This document shows, in pieces, positions 1-5,511 of a stretch of DNA of 7,375 nt; positions within the stretch are counted from its first letter, which is position 1; each line of letters begins with the position of its first letter. The position numbers and the translations under genes were made by a program. Under the pieces are notes generated by a model. The model was not told the DNA's origin, did not search any database, and saw nothing but the letters and a program-made list of their open reading frames with translations. This DNA comes from an uncultured bacterium. GTDB lineage: Bacteria > Bacillota > Clostridia > Oscillospirales > Ruminococcaceae. The DNA lies in NCBI GenBank assembly GCA_934845495.1, contig CAKWRB010000061.1, forward strand, positions 1 through 7,375, written 5' to 3'.

Positions 1-585
1 GGCAAGACCTACGCCACCTGGGAAAACCCGGTAGAGCAGGCCATCATCAAGAGCCTGGTAGAGGCAGATGGCGGCGACTACTCCAAGATAAACCTGATCC
101 CCAGCACCGTATCGGATGTGATCACTGCGCTCAACACCAACATTGACGCCGTGTGGATCTTCTACGCCTGGGATGGTGTTGCCACCGAAGTCAAGGGTTA
201 TGACACCAACTTCCTGGACTTTGCCAAGATTGACCCCACCTTTGACTACTATACTCCCATGATCATTGCCAACAACAGCTTCCTGGCTGAAAACCCCGAA
301 ACTGCCAAAGCTTTCCTGGCTGCTACTGCCAAGGGCTATGAGTATGCCATCGAGAACTCCGATGCTGCTGCCGACATCCTGCTGGAAGCTGCTCCGGAGC
401 TGGATCCCGAAATCGTAAAGGCCTCCCAGAAGTGGCTGGCAGACCAGTACATTGCCGATGCTGAAAAGTGGGGCTACATCGATCCCACCCGTTGGGATGC
501 CTTCTACGCCTGGCTGACCGAAAACCATCTGGTAGATGGCGAGCTCCCGGCTGGTACCGGCTACTCCAACGACTACCTGGCATAA
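1..585 (+). CDS. ABC transporter substrate-binding protein, NMT1/THI5 (ThiY-like) family, C-terminal part
   Basis: This reading frame is open from the first base of the window to a TAA at 583-585. It gives 194 residues and lacks the N-terminus (signal peptide and first lobe), which lies upstream. Visible features are the start GKTYATWENP, a stretch DAVWIFYAWDG typical of the NMT1/THI5-type periplasmic-binding fold, and the ending WGYIDPTRWDAFYAWL plus GYSNDYLA. Family members are lipid-anchored or secreted solute receptors that hand pyrimidine thiamine precursors, sulfonates or similar small molecules to an ABC permease. The tryptophan/tyrosine-rich pocket and the C-terminal 'RW..F..WL' pattern favour ThiY-like receptors for hydroxymethylpyrimidine or formylaminopyrimidine. 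That substrate is an inference from family resemblance. An ATPase gene follows after 14 bases, consistent with one operon. The membrane permease is not in the window. Confidence 0.85.
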   Translation, partial: GKTYATWENPVEQAIIKSLVEADGGDYSKINLIPSTVSDVITALNTNIDAVWIFYAWDGVATEVKGYDTNFLDFAKIDPTFDYYTPMIIANNSFLAENPETAKAFLAATAKGYEYAIENSDAAADILLEAAPELDPEIVKASQKWLADQYIADAEKWGYIDPTRWDAFYAWLTENHLVDGELPAGTGYSNDYLA

Positions 586-599
586 AGGCGGCAGTACGG

Positions 600-1340
600 A
601 TGAAACTGGAAACCCGTGGGATCACCAAAAGTTTTGATGGCACACGCATCATCGAGGACATCAGCATCACCCTGAAGGAAGGGGAGCTGGTCTGTCTGCT
701 GGGCGTGAGCGGCGGCGGTAAAACCACCTTGTTCAACATCATTGCCGGCCTTTCCCAGCCGGACTGCGGCCAGGTGCTGATCGATGGCGAAGATGTCACC
801 GGAAAACCCGGTCATGTGAGCTATATGCTCCAGAAGGATCTGCTGCTGCCCTTCCGCAAGGTTGCGGACAATGTGGCGCTGCCGCTGGAGCTTGCCGGCA
901 CCGACCGCAAGGCTGCACGGGTCGAGGCCATGCGCTACTTTGAACAGTTTGGCCTTCAGGGCACCGAGGACCGGTATCCGGCCCAGCTCTCCGGCGGTAT
1001 GCGCCAGCGGGCAGCCCTGCTGCGCACCTATCTGTTCGGCAAGAGCGTAGCGCTGCTGGATGAACCCTTCTCCGCACTGGACACCATCACCAAATCGTCC
1101 ATTCATCGGTGGTACCTGGATGTGATGGAGCAGATCCATCTCTCCACCCTCTTCATCACCCACGATATTGATGAAGCAATCCTGCTCTCCGACCGGATCT
1201 ACATCCTTTCCGGGCGGCCCGGGCATATCACCGACGAGATCGTGATCGATGTTCCCAAGCCCCGAGCCAGCGATTTTACCCTGACGCCGGAGTTTCTTGC
1301 CTACAAACGCAAGATCATCGAGGCTATGCATTTAAGCTAA
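600..1340 (+). CDS. ABC transporter ATP-binding protein (ThiZ/SsuB/TauB-like)
   Basis: This is a complete 246-residue nucleotide-binding subunit of an importer, cytoplasmic and expected to drive uptake with the preceding binding protein. All ABC motifs are visible: Walker A GVSGGGKTT (35-43), Q-loop LQKD (Q78), signature LSGGMRQR (130-137), Walker B VALLDEP (150-156), D-loop SALD (158-161) and switch histidine in FITHDIDEA (H188). Length and the late 'LSGRPG' segment match the nitrate/sulfonate/taurine/pyrimidine importer ATPases. The frame stays open upstream to 468, but a start there would overlap the binding-protein gene by over 100 bp. The ATG at 600 follows an AAGGCGG-type ribosome binding site at 586-592 and starts MKLETRGITKSF, the normal first beta strand. 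The gene ends 12 bases before an intrinsic terminator, so it is last in its operon. Confidence 0.93.
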   Translation: MKLETRGITKSFDGTRIIEDISITLKEGELVCLLGVSGGGKTTLFNIIAGLSQPDCGQVLIDGEDVTGKPGHVSYMLQKDLLLPFRKVADNVALPLELAGTDRKAARVEAMRYFEQFGLQGTEDRYPAQLSGGMRQRAALLRTYLFGKSVALLDEPFSALDTITKSSIHRWYLDVMEQIHLSTLFITHDIDEAILLSDRIYILSGRPGHITDEIVIDVPKPRASDFTLTPEFLAYKRKIIEAMHLS

Positions 1341-1352
1341 ATATCCTCCCTG

Positions 1353-1390
1353 AATCTCGTGCAGAACCAGAGTTTTGCACGAGATTTTAT
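1353..1390 (+). terminator. Intrinsic terminator of the ABC transporter operon
   Basis: A perfect 11-bp stem, AATCTCGTGCA (1353-1363) with TGCACGAGATT (1376-1386), encloses a 12-nt loop and runs into TTTTATTTT. It lies just after the ATPase stop codon and before the promoter at 1398, so it separates the two plus-strand units. Confidence 0.9.
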
Positions 1391-1397
1391 TTTGCTC

Positions 1398-1426
1398 TGG
1401 ACATAATTTTACTTTCATGTTATGAT
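1398..1426 (+). promoter_or_regulatory. Sigma-A-type promoter of the lysine-riboswitch operon
   Basis: The -35 element TGGACA (1398-1403) is separated by exactly 17 bp from the -10 element TATGAT (1421-1426), and a TGT extended -10 precedes the latter. Each hexamer differs from consensus at one base. Transcription should start near 1432-1434, a few bases before the first paired base of the riboswitch P1 helix. Confidence 0.85.
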
Positions 1427-1437
1427 GTTATAAAAAG

Positions 1438-1603
1438 TTGATAGAGGCGCGGTTGCGATGAGTATTCGGTGGGAGAAGGCATTCTTGGATCCCGGAGAAA
1501 GGCAAGACCGCCGAAATGTACCGGCTGGTGAACCGGTATGTTGGGGTATGAAAGAAGATTTCATACACTCCCGCCCTGGTATACAGGACGGTGGCGCTAT
1601 CGG
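1438..1603 (+). promoter_or_regulatory. Lysine riboswitch (L-box) aptamer
   Basis: The region carries the L-box hallmarks in order: GATAGAGGCGC (1440-1450) at the 5' side of P1, GAGTAT (1460-1465), a GGAGAAGGCA segment, GCCGAAAT (1511-1518), and GGCGCTATCGGTGG closing the 3' side. P1 pairs GATAG (1440-1444) with CTATC (1597-1601), extended by two T-G pairs. P2 base pairs 1449-1454 with 1506-1511, the last pair being a wobble. A hairpin pairs TACCGG (1519-1524) with CCGGTA (1533-1538). Another pairs GTATGAAA (1546-1553) with TTTCATAC (1559-1566), and CCTG (1575-1578) pairs with CAGG (1584-1587). Order and motifs match the B. subtilis lysC leader as I remember it. Known L-boxes bind lysine and turn off the downstream gene. 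I did not resolve the P2-P3 kissing loop by eye. A terminator and a permease gene follow, as expected. Confidence 0.88.
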
Positions 1604-1639
1604 TGGTAACTCTTTTGAGCTCGAAGGTTGCATCGATAG
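1597..1639 (+). promoter_or_regulatory. Predicted antiterminator of the lysine riboswitch
   Basis: CTATCGGTG (1597-1605) can pair with CATCGATAG (1631-1639) in 9 bp with one G-U. The helix can continue with 1608-1610 against 1627-1629, and 1612-1615 against 1623-1626. The 5' arm is the same segment that closes aptamer helix P1 (1597-1603), and the 3' arm overlaps the terminator 5' arm and loop. P1 plus terminator and the antiterminator are therefore mutually exclusive, the standard logic of a lysine OFF switch. The pairing is read from the sequence; its use in vivo is inferred. Confidence 0.78.
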
Positions 1640-1673
1640 GATGCAACCTTTTTTAATTTGTAGCTCAAAGGAG
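1610..1673 (+). promoter_or_regulatory. Shine-Dalgarno site and complementary anti-SD element flanking the terminator
   Basis: The ribosome binding site AAAGGAG (1667-1673) lies 11 bases before the ATG at 1685. The segment CTCTTTTGAGCT (1610-1621) pairs with AGCTCAAAGGAG (1662-1673) over 12 consecutive positions with a single G-U. This covers the whole Shine-Dalgarno core and leaves the terminator hairpin nested inside. In the antiterminator fold, 1610 and 1612-1615 are used in another helix, which would free the ribosome binding site. This suggests a translational control layer on transcripts that escape termination. The complementarity is seen directly; the function is inferred. Confidence 0.55.
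1624..1654 (+). terminator. Riboswitch-controlled intrinsic terminator
   Basis: A perfect 11-bp stem, AAGGTTGCATC (1624-1634) with GATGCAACCTT (1640-1650), has a GATAG loop and is followed by a T run to 1654. It lies 30 bases before the permease start codon, between the aptamer and the ribosome binding site. Termination here is expected when lysine stabilises the aptamer. Confidence 0.93.
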
Positions 1674-1684
1674 ATCTGTAATTT

Positions 1685-3070
1685 ATGGAAAATCAGTCAA
1701 CACAACACACTGCCGGCCTTACTTCGGATTCCACCGAATTCAGCCGGGATATCACCCTGTTCGGCGGCATCAGCATCCTGGCCGGTATCATGATCGGCTC
1801 CGGCGTCTTTTACCTCGGCTCCTATGTGCTGATCCGCAGCGGTATGAGCATGGGCCTGGCGCTCCTGGTTTGGATCATCGGCGGCCTTGTCACCCTGCTC
1901 AGCGGTCTGTGCTATGCCGAGCTGGGCACCATGATGCCCAAGGCTGGCGGCGGCTATGTCTACCTGCGGGAAGCCTTTGGCGAGCGGGTGGCCTATATGT
2001 CCGGTATTTCCACCTTCATCATCGGTTCCTCCGGCTCCATCGCCGGTCTGGCCATCGCGCTGCCTCAGGCCCTCACCAGCCTGTTCCCCATGAGCGAACT
2101 GCAGTGCAAGCTCATCGCCGTTGCGGTGGTGGTGCTGCTCACTGCCATCAACTACCGGGGTGTCAAGTTCGGCGCTGCCCTCCAGAATGTCTTTATGGTC
2201 GGTAAGCTGATCCCCCTGGTGCTCATTATCCTCTGTGGTATCTTCATGGGCAAGCAGAGCCCCGACCTCACCCCCATTCCGGCAGGCGGCGCCTCCATTG
2301 GCGAGATCCTTTCGATGGTGGCCTTTGGTGTAGTTGCCACCCTCTGGGCTTTTGAGGGCTGGACCAACCTGAACACCATCAGTGAGGAGATCCAGGAGCC
2401 CCGGAAGAACATTCCCCGGGCAATCATCATCTCCATTCTGGCGGTCACCGCTCTGTATGTGCTCTTTAACTTCTCCATCTATCGTGTGCTGTCCTATGAG
2501 GACATCACCTCCCACATCGCTGCTGGCGACTTCTTCCTGGGCACTGCAGCTGCCAACGCCCTGTTCGGTCATTACGGCAAGATCTTTGTGGCTCTGGCTA
2601 TGGCAGTGGCCATCTTCGGCGCCCTCAACGGCTCGGTGATGGTCTTCCCTCGTACCTACTACGCAATGGCCAAGGATGGTATGTTCTTCCCCTCCTTCAC
2701 CAAGCTCCATCCCAAGTACCACACCCCCACCGGCGCCATTATTGCTTCGATGATCGTCTCCTGCCTGCTGATCTTTGCCAACAATCTGGACCAGATCACC
2801 TCCCTGGTGGTGTTCAGCGGCATGATTTTCAAGGCCCTCACCTTTGCATCGGTCATCGTTCTGCGCAAGAAGTATCCCGACCTGAACCGCCCCTACAAGG
2901 TGTGGTTCTATCCCTTCTCGGTATACCTTATCATTCTCATCATGATCGGCCTGTGCATCAACACCCTGATGGAGGATCCCCGCACTTCGCTGATTGGTCT
3001 GATCGTTCCGCTGTTCGGTCTGGCGGTCTATGAGCTCCAGCTCCGCCGGAAAAAGAAAGCGTCCCGATAA
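1685..3070 (+). CDS. APC-family amino acid permease (LAT/SteT-like), lysine-riboswitch controlled
   Basis: This 461-residue polytopic membrane protein has about 12 hydrophobic segments, roughly at 26-48, 58-80, 103-128, 141-156, 168-188, 207-228, 246-268, 298-318, 350-366, 373-393, 408-426 and 433-450. A basic C-terminal end (RRKKKASR) is probably cytoplasmic. The unwound TM1 substrate motif of APC transporters is present as GIMIGSGVF (34-42). TM6 carries WAFEGW (221-226), followed by the loop SEEIQEPRKNIPRA (233-246), which is characteristic of the LAT/SteT branch. Family members are sodium-independent amino acid uniporters or exchangers. The upstream L-box suggests the cargo is lysine or a lysine-related compound; homology alone would not say so. 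The start ATG is supported by AAAGGAG upstream. An amidohydrolase gene follows after 56 bp with no visible terminator, so both are probably co-transcribed. Confidence 0.92.
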   Translation: MENQSTQHTAGLTSDSTEFSRDITLFGGISILAGIMIGSGVFYLGSYVLIRSGMSMGLALLVWIIGGLVTLLSGLCYAELGTMMPKAGGGYVYLREAFGERVAYMSGISTFIIGSSGSIAGLAIALPQALTSLFPMSELQCKLIAVAVVVLLTAINYRGVKFGAALQNVFMVGKLIPLVLIILCGIFMGKQSPDLTPIPAGGASIGEILSMVAFGVVATLWAFEGWTNLNTISEEIQEPRKNIPRAIIISILAVTALYVLFNFSIYRVLSYEDITSHIAAGDFFLGTAAANALFGHYGKIFVALAMAVAIFGALNGSVMVFPRTYYAMAKDGMFFPSFTKLHPKYHTPTGAIIASMIVSCLLIFANNLDQITSLVVFSGMIFKALTFASVIVLRKKYPDLNRPYKVWFYPFSVYLIILIMIGLCINTLMEDPRTSLIGLIVPLFGLAVYELQLRRKKKASR

Positions 3071-3126
3071 CTTAAACGCAGTTGATCCAAGTTTTATCTG
3101 TTAAGAAAAGATTGGAGTGTATCAGT

Positions 3127-4731
3127 ATGTCAACAATTCTTGTAAACGCCAATATCTATGTGGAGCGCGGCAACTTCCAGGAAGCCATGCTCATCGAGGA
3201 CGGTATCATCAAGGCTGTGGGCACCAATGCCGAGATCCGCGCCCTGGCTCCTGCCGGCTGCGAGGAGATCGACGTAGAAGGCCGTACTGTGATCCCCGGC
3301 TTCAACGATTCCCACCAGCACCTCTACAATGTGGGTGAAAGCCTGCGCATGATCAAGCTGCACGAAGTTCCCTCCCTGGCCGAAATGATCGAGCGCGGCC
3401 GCCGCTTCATCGAGGAGAACCAGGTAGCCCCCGGCGAGGTAGTACTGGGCCGCGGCTGGAACCAGGACTTCTTCACCGACACCGACCGCATGCCCACCCG
3501 TGAAGATCTGGACAAGATCTCCACCGAGCATCCCATCATCTGCACCCGTGCCTGCGGCCATGTGCTGGTGTGCAACTCGATGGCTCTGGAAAAGGCCGGC
3601 ATCGACCGCAACACTCCCCAGCCTGCCGGCGCTTCCATCGACCTGGATGAAAACGGCGACCCCAACGGCATCATGCGGGAGAGCAGCGCTCTGATGATGG
3701 TTCTTTCCATCATTCCCCAGAAGACTGTTGCCGACTATGAGAAGAGCATCCGCACCGCTATGGATTATGCTGAGTCGCTGGGTGTGACCTCGATCCAGAC
3801 CAACGACATCAAGGACGAAAACTATGCCGAGATGTGGCAGGCCTACGAAAATGTGACCCATGCCGGCTCCTGTGTACGCACCTACCAGCAGTGCTGCTTC
3901 ACCGAAATCGATACCTTCCGCGCCTTCCTGGCAGATGGCTTCAAGACCGGCTACGGTGACGATCTGAACCGCGTAGGACCGCTCAAGCTGTTTGTGGATG
4001 GCTCGCTGGGTGCCCGCACCGCCAAGCTGAATGCCCCCTATGCAGATGATGCCTCCACCACTGGCATCACTGTTATGGATCAGAACTATCTGGACGAGAT
4101 CTGCGCCATTGCTGCCGAAAACGGCATGAGCGTTGCTACCCATGCCATTGGCGATAAGGCAATCGAGATGATCCTGGAGGCCTACGAGAAGAGCCTGCCG
4201 GATAGCTCCAACCCCCTGCGCAACGGTGTGATCCACTGCCAGATCACCACTCCGGCGACTCTGGAGCAGTTCCGGAAGAACAACATTCTGGCCCAGGTAC
4301 AGCCCATCTTCATCCACTACGACAAGAACATCGTCTTTGATCGTGTGGGCGAAGAACTGGCCAAGACCTCCTATGCCTTTAAGACTCTGGCCGACATGGG
4401 TGTGCATGTATCCTATGGCACCGACTCACCGGTAGAGGATATGAACCCCTACAACAACCTCTACTGCGCTGTGACCCGGATGTCCCTGACCGGAAAGGGT
4501 GATGTGTACCTGCCGGAGGAGTGTGTGGACATCTACGAGGCCGTGGACAACTACACCATGGAGAGCGCCTTTGCCTCCTTTGATGAGGACAAGAAGGGCC
4601 GTCTGAAGCCCGGCTACATGGCTGACCTGGTGATCCTGGACCGGAACATCTTTGAAGTTCCCTCCGCTGAGATCAAGGATGTGCGCCCGACCGCTACCAT
4701 GATCGGCGGCGAGATCGTATACCGCGCCTAA
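3127..4731 (+). CDS. YtcJ-type metal-dependent amidohydrolase
   Basis: This 534-residue protein of the amidohydrolase superfamily combines a composite beta-sandwich with a TIM barrel. An N-terminal sandwich strand (STILVNANIYV) is followed by VIPGFNDSHQHL with the metal-binding HxH pair H63/H65. Then come GRGWNQ (109-113), CGHVLVCNS (143-151), PLKLFVDGSLGART (285-298, with K287 where the family's active-site lysine is expected), ATHAIGD (H339), VIHCQ (H370) and GTDSPVED (catalytic aspartate D433). KGRLKPGYMADLVILD (490-505) returns to the sandwich domain. Family members are cytoplasmic hydrolases of amide-type bonds with poorly known substrates; no signal peptide is seen. The ATG at 3127 is preferred over an in-frame TTG at 3082 because GGAG (3114-3117) lies 9 bases upstream and homologues start near this strand. 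It is second in the lysine-riboswitch operon, so it may act on an imported lysine-containing or related compound, which is inference. Confidence 0.9.
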   Translation: MSTILVNANIYVERGNFQEAMLIEDGIIKAVGTNAEIRALAPAGCEEIDVEGRTVIPGFNDSHQHLYNVGESLRMIKLHEVPSLAEMIERGRRFIEENQVAPGEVVLGRGWNQDFFTDTDRMPTREDLDKISTEHPIICTRACGHVLVCNSMALEKAGIDRNTPQPAGASIDLDENGDPNGIMRESSALMMVLSIIPQKTVADYEKSIRTAMDYAESLGVTSIQTNDIKDENYAEMWQAYENVTHAGSCVRTYQQCCFTEIDTFRAFLADGFKTGYGDDLNRVGPLKLFVDGSLGARTAKLNAPYADDASTTGITVMDQNYLDEICAIAAENGMSVATHAIGDKAIEMILEAYEKSLPDSSNPLRNGVIHCQITTPATLEQFRKNNILAQVQPIFIHYDKNIVFDRVGEELAKTSYAFKTLADMGVHVSYGTDSPVEDMNPYNNLYCAVTRMSLTGKGDVYLPEECVDIYEAVDNYTMESAFASFDEDKKGRLKPGYMADLVILDRNIFEVPSAEIKDVRPTATMIGGEIVYRA

Positions 4732-4770
4732 ACCAGTATCTTTTTGGGGAAAGTGCCCCCTATGAAAAAA

Positions 4771-4797
4771 GACGGATCGTTTGATCCGTCTTTTTTT
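4771..4797 (+). terminator. Intrinsic terminator of the permease-amidohydrolase operon
   Basis: A perfect stem GACGGATC (4771-4778) with GATCCGTC (4783-4790) has a GTTT loop. It is extended by flanking A (4765-4770) and T (4791-4797) runs, so it may also terminate on the minus strand. A weak GGGG/CCCC hairpin (4746-4759) precedes it. Confidence 0.92.
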
Positions 4798-4800
4798 GCA

Positions 4801-4838
4801 AATGGAAGGTCTGGTTGCGCCAATGAAAGGCATGGTTG
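4801..4838. repeat. Two 17-nt direct repeats, 21-bp period, upstream of the XRE regulator promoter
   Basis: AATGGAAGGTCTGGTTG (4801-4817) and AATGAAAGGCATGGTTG (4822-4838) agree at 14 of 17 positions and start exactly 21 bp apart. The second copy ends two bases before the -35 hexamer. The spacing of two helical turns and the position next to the promoter suggest paired protein-binding sites. The binding protein is unknown; autoregulation by the downstream HTH protein is one option. Confidence 0.5.
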
Positions 4839-4839
4839 G

Positions 4840-4868
4840 TGGACTTTCCACTGGCTAAATGGTACAAT
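4840..4868 (+). promoter_or_regulatory. Promoter of the XRE-family regulator gene
   Basis: A TGGACT -35-like element (4840-4845) and a TACAAT -10 (4863-4868) are separated by exactly 17 bp. A TGG extended -10 precedes the TACAAT. The -35 matches consensus at four of six bases, so help from an activator or from the extended -10 is plausible. The start codon lies 45 bp beyond the -10. Confidence 0.7.
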
Positions 4869-4913
4869 GAACCTTGAAAAACCACCTTAGAATCCTACAT
4901 CCAGGAGGCCGCC

Positions 4914-5459
4914 ATGACATTTGGAGAAAAACTGCAATACCTTCGAAAGGAAAAGAACTGGACCCAGGAACAGCTGGCTGGGCAGATCGGCATCTCCCGG
5001 CAGGCTCTGTCCAAATGGGAGCAGAGCACTGCCACACCGGATACTGAGCATGTGGTGCGGATCAGCCAGCTGTTTGGCATATCCACCGATGCCCTGCTGC
5101 TGGACGATGCCGTCTTTCCTCCCTCTGCTGCCAAAGCGGCCAGCTCCCGGCGGCGCTGGGAACTGCTGATCGGCGGACTGGCAGCAGGGCTGGCCTCCAC
5201 TGGGCTGCTGATCCTGGGGATCTGTGCCTCGGTCTTTCCGTCCGTTCATGTGGAAACCAAGCCGGACCAAAACTGGATCCGGGTCTACACCGGGCTTTCC
5301 GGGTTCCTGCTCACCAAAAACCTTGGCTGGCTGTTCTGTCTGCTCTGCCTGCTGCTGGCTGGCGGCATCGCTGCCCTGTTTCACCCCCAGCTGCAGCGGG
5401 CGTGGAAGAAGCTGCGCCAACGCTTTGCACGGAAAGGGACTCCTTTTGCCGAAGAATAG
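4914..5459 (+). CDS. XRE-family HTH transcriptional regulator with C-terminal membrane segments
   Basis: This 181-residue protein has an N-terminal Cro/C1-type helix-turn-helix at about 4-62. The recognition region reads TQEQLAGQIGISRQALSKWEQS (17-38), followed by P42 and a last helix ISQLFGISTDALL. A short charged linker (SSRRR) leads to a hydrophobic segment at about 83-108, an exposed stretch with VETKPDQNW, and a second hydrophobic segment at about 136-156. A basic end (RAWKKLRQRFARK) follows. The probable form is a membrane-anchored DNA-binding protein with two TM helices. Similar HTH-plus-membrane proteins are common in Clostridia, with mostly unknown signals. AGGAGG (4903-4908) lies 5 bases before the ATG. 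It is alone in its transcription unit, with its own promoter and terminator, so its targets cannot be read from context. Confidence 0.88.
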   Translation: MTFGEKLQYLRKEKNWTQEQLAGQIGISRQALSKWEQSTATPDTEHVVRISQLFGISTDALLLDDAVFPPSAAKAASSRRRWELLIGGLAAGLASTGLLILGICASVFPSVHVETKPDQNWIRVYTGLSGFLLTKNLGWLFCLLCLLLAGGIAALFHPQLQRAWKKLRQRFARKGTPFAEE

Positions 5460-5496
5460 AAAAAAGCTCTGCCGAACCCATCGGCAGAGCTTTTTT
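5460..5496. terminator. Bidirectional intrinsic terminator between convergent genes
   Basis: A 10-bp stem GCTCTGCCGA (5466-5475) with TCGGCAGAGC (5481-5490) has a 5-nt loop. It is flanked by six A (5460-5465) and six T (5491-5496), so it reads as a terminator on both strands. It begins one base after the stop codon of the HTH gene and lies 15 bases past the end of the minus-strand helicase gene. Confidence 0.94.
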
Positions 5497-5511
5497 ATCG
5501 TTTCTGGTTAT

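Noticed and set aside
1440..1660. T-box leader considered for the permease leader
   Set aside because: No TGGNACCGCG-type antiterminator bulge was seen, and the GATAGAGGCGC, GCCGAAA and GGCGCTATC elements in order match the L-box instead.
1415..1793. Small open frames on both strands across the leader of the permease
   Set aside because: They run through the riboswitch and terminator, lack family motifs, and one overlaps the permease start in another frame. The structured RNA explains this region better.
1697..2722. Long minus-strand open frame (341 codons) opposite the permease
   Set aside because: It is antisense to a clearly conserved transporter, has a low-complexity composition rich in Gly, Asp, His and Gln, and shows no family motif. 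It reflects GC-rich codon use of the real gene.
3082..3126. Upstream TTG start that would add 15 residues to the amidohydrolase
   Set aside because: The ATG at 3127 has a well-placed GGAG and begins at the usual first strand of the family, while the TTG has no good ribosome site.
3130..4407. Long minus-strand open frame (425 codons) opposite the amidohydrolase
   Set aside because: It mirrors a gene with complete catalytic motifs, its translation shows no recognisable domain, and no convincing ribosome binding site was seen.
4746..4759. GGGG/CCCC hairpin just after the amidohydrolase stop
   Set aside because: It has only four pairs and no T run, and it sits directly before a much stronger terminator, so it is probably incidental.
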